Shown here: positions 31,668 to 40,980 of the stretch, piece by piece
How the letters are laid out: every line of letters begins with the position of its first letter
Position numbering within the stretch: position 1 is the first letter of the stretch
Assembly (NCBI GenBank): GCA_963770545.1
Contig: CAVYQF010000034.1
Span: 186,001 to 250,000, forward strand
Origin: RYN-230 sp963770545
GTDB lineage: Bacteria; Actinomycetota; Actinomycetes; Streptosporangiales; Streptosporangiaceae
Length of the DNA: 64,000 nucleotides
Reading direction: 5' to 3'
Program-made: the position numbers and the translations under genes
The notes under the pieces: model-generated
Told to the model about the DNA's origin: nothing
The model's input: only the letters and a program-made list of their open reading frames with translations
Database searches by the model: none

Positions 31668-33240
31668 ATGTGTTTACCAGAGCAGTCACCTCGGGATGTG
31701 GCGCTGGCCGAGCTGGCCCGCCTCGACCCGGCCGTGCTGGATGCGGCCGCGCTGATGGGCCAGATCGGCGATCTGGCTGGCTTCGTCAGCCGGGCCCAAG
31801 GACACCTGACCCGGCTGGCCGGAGCCCTGGATGCGACGGGTGGGGCGGCCGAGGCCGGGCACAAGTCCGCGATGGTTCTTGCGGACCCGGTGCGGCCTGG
31901 CCCCGGGCCACGCCGCCGCGGTGACCAGTACTGCCCGCGGGCTGCGGGGGCTGGAAGCCACCCAGGAAGCCCTCCAGGCGGGGGTGATCTCGTTTGACCA
32001 GGCGCAGATCATCACCCGTACCACCGCGGATCTTGACGACCCGCAGACGGCCACGCTGGCCGAGCGGGTGTTACTGGATCACGCGCCCGGCCTGGACACG
32101 GCCCGGTTCCGTGAGTTCGCGGAGGAGGTGGCCTACCGCGCGGATCCTGGTGCGGTGGAGGAGCGGGAGAAGAAGCGCTGGGATAAGCGGCATCTGTCGT
32201 TCGGGCTGACCCTGGATAGCACGGGGGTGTTGTCGGGGTGGCTGGGCGATGGGTGTCGTATGAGATCGTGCGGACCGCGGCGGAGGCGTTCAGCCCGCCC
32301 GCCGGGCAACTGGACACCCGCACTGCGGCGCAGCGGCGGATGGACGGCCTGGTCGCCGCCTGCCAGGCGGCGCTGGACGGGGGGTCAGCGCCGGAGCGGC
32401 ATGGCAGCGCGCCGCACATCACGGTGCTGGTCAAGGACGAGACCCTGGCCCAGGCCGCGGCGGCTCAGGCCGCGCGGACGGCCCCGGGGCGGGCGCAGCC
32501 GGGGGCCGCAGCCGGGACAGGCCCGGTCACCGGGACGTCTCCCGGCCTGATGACCGGAGCATCTCCCGGCCTGGTCACCGGAGCGTCACCGGTCTGGCCG
32601 GCGGGGCGGCTCCGGGCTTGATGACCGGGGCGTCACAGGGCCTGGTCGGCGGGGTGGCTCCGGGCCCGGCTACCGGGGTGGCTCCGGGCCGGACCGGGCA
32701 TGGGACGCTGCTGACGGCCCGGCAGGTTCTCGCCTTGTGCTGCGGGGCCCAGATCGGCGCGATCCGGTGGGACGACGGGCTGCCGCTGGATGTCGGCCGG
32801 ACCGCCCGCACCGAACCGCCGGGCCTGCGCCGCGCGCTGGAAGCCCGTGACCAGGGCTGCCGGTGGACCCAGTGCGGGGCGCTGGCCGCCTGGGCCACCG
32901 CCCACCACCTCCGCCCCTGGAGTAAGGGTGGCGCGACCAGCCTGGACGACCTGGCCCTGTTCTGCCACCTGCACCACCACTACTTCATCCACACCCTCGG
33001 CTGGACCATCACCGGCGACCCCAACGCCACCCTGCACTTCACCCACCCCGGCGGCTGGCTCACCCTCGACAGCCCCCTCCCGGAACTGACCGACTCGCAG
33101 CCTGACCGGCAGGTCTCGCCCGCCGGCCCGGTCCGGCCGACTGACGCGAGTCCGCCGCCCGGCCGGGCGTTGGCTGCCGGGCGTTGGCTGGCTGGCGTTG
33201 GCTGCCGGGCACCAGTTCAATGCCGGCCGGGGGTCTGTGT
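31668..33240 (+). pseudogene. DUF222 / HNH endonuclease gene with three frameshifts
   Basis: Pieces in different frames join into one protein of the DUF222 (13E12 repeat) plus HNH family. They are PSSVALAELARLDP-type start and GHKSAMV (to about 31878), LRTRCGLAPGHAAAVTS to DSTGVLSGW (to about 32245), VSYEIVRTAAEAFSPP (to about 32600), and then GTLLTARQVLALCCGAQIG. The last holds the HNH core AHHLRPWSKGGATSLDDLAL and CHLHHHYFIH. Each shift is a single-base gain or loss. Between DUF222 and HNH lies an expanded Gly/Ala/Ser/Pro linker of 24-bp repeats (32512-32690). Such genes are multicopy in many actinobacteria and often decay. The true stop seems lost, so the 3' end is approximate. Confidence 0.85.
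32512..32690. repeat. 24-bp-type repeats in the HNH pseudogene linker
   Basis: Imperfect units of ACCGGAGCGTCTCCCGGCCT type encode TGASPGLV in the first part and continue past the third frameshift with GCTACCGGGGTGGCTCCGG-like units. The shift lies inside this repeat block. Confidence 0.7.
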
Positions 33241-33243
33241 CCG

Positions 33244-33882
33244 TCAGTCTTTGCGTCCGGTCAGGGCGAGGCTGGCCCCGATACCGATCATGGCCAGGCC
33301 GCCCGCCCCGCCCACCATCTCGAGCCGCCGGGGCGAGCGGGCCAGCCACGCCCGGGCCGTGCCGGCGGCCAGAGCCCAGGTGCTGTCGCACACCACCGCA
33401 ATAGCCAGGAAGATCGATCCGAGCAGCAACATCTGCTCCGGGACATGCCCGGCCGATGGGTCCACGAACTGCGGCAACACGGCCGCGAAGAACACGATTA
33501 CCTTCGGGTTGCTCACCCCGACGACGATCCCGTCCCGGAGGATCCGGCTGAGGCTCCGGGGCTCGGCGGCAACGTCCAGCGCCGCTCGCAGCGAGCCGCG
33601 GTGCCGGATGGCCTGCACACCGAGATAGACCAGATAAGCGGCACCGGCCAGCTTGATTACCGTGAAGACCGCCACCGAGCGCTCGACCAGCGCTCCCACC
33701 CCGAACGCTACCGCCAGGACTTGCAGGTAGACGCCGATCTGGCCGCCGACGGCCGTACCCACGCCGGCCCCCCGGCCGAGCATTAGGGAACGGCTGATCA
33801 CGAACAGCACGTTCGGCCCGGGCACGATGATCAGCACGAACGACAGGAGTGCGAACGCCAGCAGATGGCCGGTGGGAAGCAT
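33244..33882 (-). CDS. LysE/RhtB-family exporter
   Basis: The 212-residue membrane protein has about six hydrophobic segments and the family signature near the start: LIIVPGPNVLFVISRSLMLG (about residues 17-36), with G-x-x-x-G repeats after it. LAGAAYLVYLGVQAIRHR and NPKVIVFFAAVLPQFVDP (about 120-137) are further marks. These proteins export amino acids such as homoserine, threonine or lysine. It is intact although it sits among decayed genes; it is convergent with the HNH pseudogene and divergent from the S51 fragment. Confidence 0.9.
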   Translation of the reverse strand: MLPTGHLLAFALLSFVLIIVPGPNVLFVISRSLMLGRGAGVGTAVGGQIGVYLQVLAVAFGVGALVERSVAVFTVIKLAGAAYLVYLGVQAIRHRGSLRAALDVAAEPRSLSRILRDGIVVGVSNPKVIVFFAAVLPQFVDPSAGHVPEQMLLLGSIFLAIAVVCDSTWALAAGTARAWLARSPRRLEMVGGAGGLAMIGIGASLALTGRKD

Positions 33883-33971
33883 GCGTCCAGCCTAATGAGG
33901 CGGCCGGGCGCCCGCCTTTCAATAAGCAGCGGGCAGCTGCCCTGCGGTGCGGACGCCCCTAGGCTGGCCCG

Positions 33972-34613
33972 GTGCCCTCCCCAATCCGGCAGATCTTCGC
34001 GTTTTCTGGTGTCCTGGATTCCGCCGCCGGGAAGGGCTCGTTCGCGCTCGTGGAGCATGCCCTCAGCTTGGCCGCCCGGGCGGGTCCGGACCACAGCAGG
34101 CCGGACCACAGCAGGCTGGACCATGGCGGGCTCGACCACAGCAGGCCGGGCTACAGCGCGCCGGATGGCCACCAGCCGACGCGGGTGTGCGACATCCTGA
34201 TGGCCGTGTGGCGGGCCCACCGCCTTCCCCGGATCCTGCGCCGCTGCTGGCGGGCCGGGGTGGTCCTGGCCGGGGCCAGCGCCGGCCGCCTGTGCTGGCA
34301 TGTGGGCGGTCCCGCCGACTCTTACCGAGACAGTCTCGACCCGTTCACCGGCGGCCTCGGTCTGGTCCCTTACAGTAACGGCGTGCACGACGATTTCCCT
34401 GGCCAGCCCCGCCGCACGGTATGCCGGGCCTTGATCGCTCAGAGAGTCTTGCCGGGCGGGTACGCGACTGAGGACGGCATCGGGCCGCACTATCTGGGCA
34501 CCGCTCTGCACGAGGCGGTCAGCATCCGGCCGGGGAAACGCGCCTGGCGGGTCGATCCTGCCCCCGGCGACGACGGCTACACCGAGGAACCGATCGAGCC
34601 CCGGCCGATCTGA
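33972..34613 (+). pseudogene. Peptidase S51 gene with middle replaced by 15-bp repeats
   Basis: The reading frame is open for 213 codons, but only the two ends resemble peptidase E (family S51). The start is RQIFAFSG. From about residue 75 comes LMAVWRAHRLPRILRRCWRAG and the nucleophile motif VVLAGASAGRLCWHVGGPADS, then the His-containing YSNGVHDDF. The usual 60-80 residues between them, including the GGGN loop, are missing. In their place stands DHSRP-type repeat sequence from five 15-bp units. The catalytic Ser and His remain, but the fold should be broken. I call it a decayed gene; a new small protein cannot be excluded. Confidence 0.65.
34087..34161. repeat. Five 15-bp repeats inside the S51 gene
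   Basis: Five head-to-tail units of CGGACCACAGCAGGC type (two identical, three diverged) sit exactly where peptidase S51 proteins would have their missing central part. Confidence 0.9.
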
Positions 34614-34629
34614 CGAGGAGAATCCGACC

Positions 34630-35348
34630 ATGCGCGTCGCCCTGGCGACCGACCCCGGCACCCCGGGCTGGCCTAACGAGGATTTCGCGGCGGTCGCCCC
34701 CGGCGCAGCGGTACTGCTCGACGGCTGCACCACCACCCCCCGCGGGACCGACACCGGATGCGTCCACGGGGTCGCCTGGTACGCCCGGACCCTGGGCACC
34801 GCGCTTCTGGGGGCGATCACCGCCGACCCTCCCGTGCCGCTGGCCGACGCGCTGTCCGGAGTGATCGGCGAGGTCCGGTCCTATCACGAAAGCACCTGCG
34901 ACCTGTCCAACCCATCCACTCCGGCGGCCACGGTGACCGCCGTCCGGGCGGGCCAGGCTGGCTTCGAGATGCTCGCTCTGTCGGACTCCAGCATCGTGGC
35001 CGACTACGGCGAAGGACCACGAGCCCGCTCGTGCTGACCGATCCGCACCGCGCCGCTAGCACCGACCCGGCCGCGGCCCGGCAGGCCCGGACCACGATCG
35101 TGGCGCCGGACGGCCTGCGCGGGATCGCCCTGCTCAGCGACGGTGCCACCCGCATCACCGAGGTGTACCGACTGATCAGCTGGCCCGATCTGGTCGCCGT
35201 CATCCGCGACGAGGGGCCGGCCGGGCTCATCCGCCGGGTCCGGGCCGCTGAGGACAGCGACCCGGACGGGGCTCGCTGGCCCCGATTCAAGGCCCGCGAC
35301 GACGCCACCGCCATCTACTGGCCGCAGCCGGCGGACGTGAGCAGATGA
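34630..35348 (+). pseudogene. PP2C-like phosphatase gene with one frameshift
   Basis: The first frame reads MRVALATDPGTPGWPNEDFAAV and continues with AAVLLDGCTTTPRGTDTGC and LALSDSSIVAD, then stops at 35037. The second frame continues with SPLVLTDPH, IALLSDGATRITEVY and RDDATAIYWP to 35348. Together they form a protein phosphatase 2C domain: NEDF near the start, LLDG as a metal-binding Asp, LLSDGATR, and the final DDAT Asp. The frame changes near 35015-35030, around a GGACCACGAGCC stretch. A single base error in the sequence would restore it. ATG at 34630 has GAGGAGAA upstream and follows the S51 fragment by 16 bp. Confidence 0.75.
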
Positions 35349-35608
35349 TCCGGGACGCCTGCGATTCCAGGGCTCATTCCGGCCGCGGAGCAGCCATTCC
35401 CGCCACGCCACCAGGTGTGCGGGAGCAGCACGCCGGGAACCGTGGCACATTAGGGGGTTATCACTGGCCGCCTGGCTGCCCGGGGAGCAGGCGGGCGCGG
35501 AACTTCGGTGACCGGTCAAATAGTAGGATTCGGGCCTTCCGTGCCGGGCGGCTAGGGAAAGATCGAAGCCATCTCCCGGCTGAAGGCCACCTGGACAAGG
35601 AGCCAGCC

Positions 35609-35719
35609 ATGCTGTCCTGCGCACCCCGGCGGACCAGCCTGCTCGGGACGCGCGTCCGTCCCGGTCGGGCACCGCTGACTGCGCGCCCGGTGGCGTCACG
35701 ACGCGCGTCACTGGCATGA
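35609..35719 (+). CDS. 36-residue upstream ORF coupled to a membrane protein gene
   Basis: ATG at 35609 is preceded by AAGGAG at seven bases, a better site than that of the next gene. The frame codes 36 Arg/Ala/Ser-rich residues and its TGA overlaps the next ATG (ATGA). The peptide, MLSCAPRRTS at the start, matches nothing I know. The arrangement points to translational coupling or a leader-peptide role for the downstream membrane gene. Nothing more can be said about function. The 260 bp before it (35349-35608) hold no supported gene. Confidence 0.45.
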   Translation: MLSCAPRRTSLLGTRVRPGRAPLTARPVASRRASLA

Positions 35720-37488
35720 CCGGACCACACCTTGCGACGCGAGCCGGCGCAGTGATCAGCCGCCGCAGGAACGCTCCCTCCGGGGAGCCAGGCCGTCCCC
35801 CCGGCACCGCCAGCGCTTCGTGGGGCACCCGGGCCGCCCGGCTCCTGGGACGGCACTGGCTGCTGGTGGTGTTGCTGGCCGCCGGGCTGGCGCTGCGCAT
35901 CGCGGCGCAGATCGCTTACCAGCCCGCCCTGATTTACGTGGACACGCTGAAGTACCTGTACGGCGCGTCGCCCGGGGCTGACCCGCTCGGGTACACGCTG
36001 GTCCTGCGAGCCATCCTCGTCTTCGGGAATCTCAGCCTCGTCGCGCTGGTCCAGCACCTGCTGGGCCTAGCCATGGCCGTGGGCCTGTACGCCGTGCTGC
36101 TGCGCCGGGGCACCAGCCGGTGGCTGGCCGCGGTCGCCGTGGCCCCGGTGCTGCTCGACGCCTATCAGGTGCAGATCGAGCAGAACATCATGCCGGACGT
36201 CTGGTTCGAGGCGATGATCATCGTCGGCCTGGGGCTGCTCCTGTGGTGGCCAGCGGTCAGCGTGCGGCTAGCCGCGGTGGCTGGGGTCATCCTCGGCCTG
36301 TCGGCCACGGTGCACCAGGTCGGCGAGGTGCTGATCGTGCCCGCCGTGCTCTACCTGGTGGTCGCGGCGGGCAGTGTCCGCCGTGCGGCGAAGACCGCGA
36401 TCGCTCTGGCCCTGGCCTTCGTACTCCCGGTCGTCCTCTACTGCGGCGTGTCCTATCTCAACTCCGGGCACTTCCGCTTGGCCCGCGGGCAGGCCACGGT
36501 CGGCCGGGTGGTCGGCGCGGCCGACTGCGCGGCCCTGGCCTTGCCCCCTGCGGTGCGGCCGCTGTGCCCCACCCCGGCCGAGCAGGCGAAGGGCCCGGAC
36601 TGGCTCGAACACTCCAAGTACTCCCCGCTCCACGCCACGGCTATCCCGGCCGGGGTGAGCCGGGCCAGACTGATCGCCGAGCTGACCTCGGCGATCAAGA
36701 GCCAGCAGCCGCTGCGGATCCTGGGCGGCATCACCCGTGACTCGGTACGGCTCTTCGCGCTGACCCGCACCCCCAACCCGTGGGTCACGCCGCTGTCGCG
36801 CTGGCAATTCCAGACCTCGTACCCGACCTATCCCCATTGGGTCACGCTCGGCCCGGGGAACGTCATCGTTGTCGGGGTGCAATACGTGGCCTTCGGGCGC
36901 TTTCACTTCAGCAAGCTCAAGCCTGCCTACGGCGGTCCGGCGCAGGTGAACCAGCCGGTGGCCAGGTTCCTGCGCTCCTACCAGCTGAACGGCGGCTTCA
37001 CCCCAGGACCGTTCCTGCTCCTGTGCACCCTGGCCGGGGTACTCGGAACCCTGCTGGCCCTCGTCCTGCAGGTGCGGCAGGCCCGTGGCTCGCCGGGGGC
37101 CTCGCGCGCCGCCCGGGCCCGGCAACTGGCCCTGGCCTGCCTGCTGTTCACGGCCACGGCCGTGGTGCTGCTGCTGGCCCAGGACCTGGTTGAGTTCTCC
37201 TGGCGCTATCAGCTGCCGGCCGTGATCACCCTTCCGCCCGCCGGGATCCTCGCCCTCTCCGCATGGCTGGCCCTGCGCCGGGACCCGGCGGAGCTGTCGC
37301 CGGCCGCGACAGGGGGCGAATCAGCGGACCCCGCGAAGTCCGCCAGTGCCGCGAAGTCAGCCGGTAACGCGAAGCCCGCCGGCACCGCGAAGCCAGCCGG
37401 TGCCGCGAAGCCCGCCGGTGCCGCGAAGCCAGCCAGTGCCGCGAAGCCGGATCAGCCCGGCGGGAAGCCTGGCCCAGCCGGAGCCTGA
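35716..37488 (+). CDS. Multispanning glycosyltransferase-like membrane protein
   Basis: The 590-residue protein has about ten hydrophobic segments between residues 45 and 515 (for example WLLVVLLAAGLALRIAAQIA and a late LALACLLFTATAVVLLLAQD). The first loop holds YVDTLKYLYG, an acidic loop as in GT-C-type lipid-linked sugar transferases, although no family motif is certain. A large extracytoplasmic loop lies in the middle. The C-terminal 60 residues are AKPAGA repeats. It is translationally coupled to a 36-residue ORF. It overlaps the convergent GT2 gene by 37 bp. A role in surface glycan assembly follows from its neighbours. Confidence 0.65.
   Translation: MTGPHLATRAGAVISRRRNAPSGEPGRPPGTASASWGTRAARLLGRHWLLVVLLAAGLALRIAAQIAYQPALIYVDTLKYLYGASPGADPLGYTLVLRAILVFGNLSLVALVQHLLGLAMAVGLYAVLLRRGTSRWLAAVAVAPVLLDAYQVQIEQNIMPDVWFEAMIIVGLGLLLWWPAVSVRLAAVAGVILGLSATVHQVGEVLIVPAVLYLVVAAGSVRRAAKTAIALALAFVLPVVLYCGVSYLNSGHFRLARGQATVGRVVGAADCAALALPPAVRPLCPTPAEQAKGPDWLEHSKYSPLHATAIPAGVSRARLIAELTSAIKSQQPLRILGGITRDSVRLFALTRTPNPWVTPLSRWQFQTSYPTYPHWVTLGPGNVIVVGVQYVAFGRFHFSKLKPAYGGPAQVNQPVARFLRSYQLNGGFTPGPFLLLCTLAGVLGTLLALVLQVRQARGSPGASRAARARQLALACLLFTATAVVLLLAQDLVEFSWRYQLPAVITLPPAGILALSAWLALRRDPAELSPAATGGESADPAKSASAAKSAGNAKPAGTAKPAGAAKPAGAAKPASAAKPDQPGGKPGPAGA
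37333..37440. repeat. Six 18-bp repeats coding an AKPAGA tail
   Basis: Six head-to-tail units of GCGAAGCCCGCCGGTGCC encode AKPAGA-type repeats at the C-terminus of the membrane protein. Synonymous changes between copies keep the peptide pattern. Confidence 0.9.
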
Positions 37489-38468
37489 GCCTGACCGGGG
37501 GCTCGGGCCGGGTCCGGGGAGCCTGGCACCTGACCTCCGGACACGGCCAGGCCGGCCGACGCCAGCACCTCCTCCGTGGGCCGTGGACTGGTCCGCAACC
37601 CCGCCGCCAGGCCCGTTATCAGGCAAGATCGGAGCGTGCCCCGGTCGGAGGACTTCGCGAAGGTCCGGGCCCAGCGGCGCAGCGTGGAACCGCCATACAG
37701 CAGCCGCTCCGCGGGGGACAGCGAAGACCCGGCCCGCAGCGTCCAGACCTTGTTCCGCACCTCGTAGAAGAAGCGCTGCCCGGGATCGGCGTCGGTCGAG
37801 CCGAACGCGGCGGTCTTGTGCACCACGACGCTGGCCGGGCAGAGCAGGCCGGCCTGGCCCCGGAGCAGCCGGGCGGTGAACTCGAAGTCGTCGTTCCACA
37901 GGAAGTAGTCGGCCTCGGGCAGGCCCCGGGCGCGGCAGACGCCGGCGTCCACCAGGATGGACACGAACGACGCCGACCGGATCGGCAGGCACCCGGCCGC
38001 GGCCGCCGCTGCGCGTTCGGCCTGGCTGGCGAACGGCTTGGTCCGGGGGGTGTTCATCGGATGCGGGCGCCCATCGGTCCACACCACCCGGCTGGCGACC
38101 AGCGCCGGCGGCCCGCCGGGGCGGAGCGCACGGGCGTTGAGCATGGCCAGGAGCGCGCCCGGCTCCGGCACCGTGTCGTCATCCATCAGCCAGACCAGGT
38201 CGGCCGCGTCGGCCAGGGCCAGCGCCAGGCCGGAGGCGAATCCGCCGGCCCCGCCGGTGTTGCGCTTCGCCGTGGCCAGCCGCACGGCCGGGAAGCGGCC
38301 GCGGACCCTCTCCGCCGTGTCATCGGTCGAGGCGTTGTCGACCACGATGACCGCATCCGGGGCCCGGGTCTGCCCTAGCACCGCGGTCAGCGCCTCGATC
38401 AGCAGATCCCGCCGGTTGTAGGTGACCACGACCGCGACCACCCGGGGGGTCCCGTCAGGTGCCGCCAT
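37452..38468 (-). CDS. GT2 family glycosyltransferase
   Basis: The 338-residue inverting GT-A enzyme begins VVAVVVTYNRRDLLIEAL, with VVDNASTDDT (about residues 41-50) as nucleotide-sugar site. The metal-binding motif is WLMDDDTVPEPGAL (about 93-106), and YFLWNDDFEFTARL holds the likely catalytic Asp region. This layout is common in rhamnosyl- and galactofuranosyltransferases (GlfT1-like). The last 40 residues are Pro/Ala/Gly-rich. It lies 1 bp downstream of the sulfotransferase gene on the same strand, so the two are co-transcribed. Confidence 0.87.
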   Translation of the reverse strand: MAAPDGTPRVVAVVVTYNRRDLLIEALTAVLGQTRAPDAVIVVDNASTDDTAERVRGRFPAVRLATAKRNTGGAGGFASGLALALADAADLVWLMDDDTVPEPGALLAMLNARALRPGGPPALVASRVVWTDGRPHPMNTPRTKPFASQAERAAAAAAGCLPIRSASFVSILVDAGVCRARGLPEADYFLWNDDFEFTARLLRGQAGLLCPASVVVHKTAAFGSTDADPGQRFFYEVRNKVWTLRAGSSLSPAERLLYGGSTLRRWARTFAKSSDRGTLRSCLITGLAAGLRTSPRPTEEVLASAGLAVSGGQVPGSPDPARAPGQAQAPAGPGFPPG

Positions 38469-38469
38469 G

Positions 38470-39750
38470 TCAGGAGTGCCTCCGGGCCCGGGTGCGTTCC
38501 ATGGCCTGCCAGGTGAGAATGCGCAGCTTGCGCACGGCCGGGTAGCGGCCGCTCAGGTCGCGCACCGTCCGCTTGAGCCGGGGTGAGGACGCGACGGCCG
38601 CCTCCATCCGGCTGGCCAGCCCGCCCCGGGCCGCCCCGGTCGGCTTCGGACTGGCTCCCGGATACTCCTTGCGGTACTGGTTGACCACCAGGGCCGCGGC
38701 CGCGGTCACCGCGGCATCCAGGACCGGGTCCGGCGCCTGGGCGGCGGGACCCACTCCCGGCTCCCGGGACGGCCGGGGCCGCAGCTCATCAGGGTTGCCG
38801 ATCACGTCGTAGCCTGAGGCCGCCAGCCCGCCGATCAGGATCTCCGCCTGCGCCTTGGCCCAGGTTTCCCGGCCGGCGGGCAGCACCAGGCGCCCCTGTC
38901 GCGGCCGCTCGGCGAGGGCGCGGTGCGCCACCCCCTCCTTCACGGTCCACATGTAGAACCAGTCCGGGACCTCCGCGGGCAGGGCCTGGTTGAGGCGCCG
39001 CAGGAACTCGATCTCCGGCAGGCCGAGCGAGGTATTCGCCCGGGCCCGGGACAGGTCCACCCCGCCGGGATCAACGCCCAGCAGCGCCGCGAACCGCTCC
39101 CAGAGCAGCGAGTTGCCTGACCCTTGCGGCGGAGTCATGATCACGTGGATCCGGTTCGCAGGCACCTGGCCGGCCCAGAGGCGCAGGATGGCCAGCGTGT
39201 CGTGGACCCGCCAGAACCACCACTGGCGCCGGTCCGGATCGACCGACTCAGTGTCGATCACATCCGACAGCCAGTCCTCCCAGCCTCGGTCGTTGCGGTG
39301 CTTGACCGTCTCCTGCCACTCAGCAGGCAGCAGCGACGCCATGTCGCGCACGGTCAGCACGACGTGGACCTCGGCCGGCTGGAGCGAACGGACGGCCCGC
39401 TGCGCCTGCTGTTCGTCCACGGCGGAGAAGAGTTCGTGGGAGATGACCGCGGTCCGCGGGGCCTGGCGAGCCTGGTGGGCCAGGATCTCCCACTCGCCGG
39501 TCCAGGATCCGGCCGGGTCGTCGGGCCGCTTCTCGATGCCCCGCAGATCCTGGCTGGCGCGGAAGTGATCCTGCGGGTGATGGCCGGGCAGCACCAGGCC
39601 CTGGGCCGCAAGTTCGGCCCGGTTGCTCCACATCACCTGCTGCAGGAACGTCGTGCCGGTCTTCGGCTCGCCGATGTGCACGAGGACCCGGGGACGCGGC
39701 CGGCCGTCATCAGGTGTGGCGGCAGACTGGTCGGCGACGCGCGTGGCCAT
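38470..39750 (-). CDS. PAPS-dependent sulfotransferase-like protein
   Basis: The 426-residue protein has the 5'-phosphosulfate-binding loop VHIGEPKTGTTFLQQVMW (about residues 25-42) and the 3'-phosphate region VVLTVRDMASLLPAEW (about 130-145). These are the two hallmarks of cytosolic/Golgi-type sulfotransferases. It would transfer sulfate from PAPS to a hydroxyl of a glycan or lipid. The C-terminal 100 residues are unrelated and basic. It is first of a two-gene operon with the GT2 gene and divergent from a second glycan operon, which suggests a sulfated surface glycan. Confidence 0.8.
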   Translation of the reverse strand: MATRVADQSAATPDDGRPRPRVLVHIGEPKTGTTFLQQVMWSNRAELAAQGLVLPGHHPQDHFRASQDLRGIEKRPDDPAGSWTGEWEILAHQARQAPRTAVISHELFSAVDEQQAQRAVRSLQPAEVHVVLTVRDMASLLPAEWQETVKHRNDRGWEDWLSDVIDTESVDPDRRQWWFWRVHDTLAILRLWAGQVPANRIHVIMTPPQGSGNSLLWERFAALLGVDPGGVDLSRARANTSLGLPEIEFLRRLNQALPAEVPDWFYMWTVKEGVAHRALAERPRQGRLVLPAGRETWAKAQAEILIGGLAASGYDVIGNPDELRPRPSREPGVGPAAQAPDPVLDAAVTAAAALVVNQYRKEYPGASPKPTGAARGGLASRMEAAVASSPRLKRTVRDLSGRYPAVRKLRILTWQAMERTRARRHS

Positions 39751-40029
39751 CGGTACACCTCAACAGGTCAGGGTGGGGACAGGTAAGGTCGGGCTTGGGT
39801 GGATGGCATCTGGCTGCCAGGGTAGACCAGGTGCGCTGGGTGATCGCGCGGATGACGGTAACCCAGCAATCCGTCTCGTGGCTGCCGTAAAGTGGCGTCC
39901 GCCCACCGCATTTGCTGCTGTACAACCCAAATGTCTACACGAACGCGCGCCGGCCGGGGCTGCTCGCTCCCTGGTCCTCGAGCCCGCCGCAGTGTGCCCC
40001 TGCACCGGCCTGAAAGGCGAACCCGGCAT

Positions 40030-40980
40030 ATGCACGAGCCCTTCACGCTCCTGCTCTCGGTCTACGACGGTGACCGCCCGGACTTCCTGCAGCGGGCGTT
40101 CCGCAGCGCGGTCAACGACCAGACCTTGCGGCCGGATCAGGTCGTGATCGTCCGTGATGGGCCTGTCCGTGAGGAACTCGCCGCGTGCCTGGACCGGCTC
40201 CAGGGCGGCAGCCCGGTCCCGGTGACCATGGTCCCACTGGAGCACAACGTCGGCCTCGGGCCCGCCCTGGATAGCGGGCTGGCTGCAAGCTGGCACGACG
40301 TGATCGCCCGGATGGATGCCGACGACGTGGCCATGCCGCATCGCTTCAAGGTGGAGATCCCGCTCATCGCCGAGGCAGACATCGTCGGAGCGGGGCTGCT
40401 CGAGTTCGTCGGGGACATCGACCACGTCGTGGGCCAGCGGGTCCCGCCCACCGACCCGGAGCAGATCCGTTCCTACGCGCGGATGCACGACCCGTTCAAT
40501 CACCCCACGGTGATCTACCGGCGGACCGCGGTCCTGGCCGCCGGCGGGTACGGAGACCTGCCGCTCATGGAGGACTACGCGCTGTTCGCCCGCATGCTGC
40601 AGAACGGCGCGCGGCCGGTCAACGTGGCCGAGCCGCTCGTGTATTACCGGGTCGGCGCCACATCGTTCAAGCGCCGCGGCGGCACCGACCTGCTGCGTTC
40701 AGAGCTGAGGCTGCAGCGCGAGTTCCGGCGCCAGGGCTTCACCTCATCACCGGAGTACGTCCGCAACGTCCTGGTCCGCGGCGGCTACCGGATGATCCCG
40801 TGGCGGTTCCGCCGGGCGGTGTACCGCCCGATCGTTGCGCACTACACCGAGCACAGCGACAGCCAGGATGGCGGTGAGGCCGCCGGAAGCGGCCCGGAAC
40901 CCTCCGGGGTCGACGAGCACGAGCCCTCCGGGCTTGACGCCCCCGGATCGCCCACCCCGCCGCTGACGGTGCGCCGGTGA
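40030..40980 (+). CDS. GT2 family glycosyltransferase
   Basis: The 316-residue GT-A enzyme shows LLLSVYDGDRPDFLQRAF at the start, VVIVRDGPV, the metal motif VIARMDADDVAMPHRF (about residues 94-109) and LMEDYALFARML (about 178-189) as the acceptor-side ED motif. It belongs to the amylovoran/polysaccharide-type GT2 group. ATG at 40030 has GAAAGGCG upstream. It opens an operon of four genes joined by 4-bp overlaps (GT2, glf, glfT2-like, membrane GT). The tail of 40 residues is Gly/Pro/Glu-rich. Confidence 0.87.
   Translation: MHEPFTLLLSVYDGDRPDFLQRAFRSAVNDQTLRPDQVVIVRDGPVREELAACLDRLQGGSPVPVTMVPLEHNVGLGPALDSGLAASWHDVIARMDADDVAMPHRFKVEIPLIAEADIVGAGLLEFVGDIDHVVGQRVPPTDPEQIRSYARMHDPFNHPTVIYRRTAVLAAGGYGDLPLMEDYALFARMLQNGARPVNVAEPLVYYRVGATSFKRRGGTDLLRSELRLQREFRRQGFTSSPEYVRNVLVRGGYRMIPWRFRRAVYRPIVAHYTEHSDSQDGGEAAGSGPEPSGVDEHEPSGLDAPGSPTPPLTVRR

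Noticed and set aside
31668..33240. Toxin, restriction or defence system around the HNH sequence
   Set aside because: The domain order DUF222 plus HNH is the common multicopy actinobacterial family; no methylase or partner defence gene is present, and the gene is broken.
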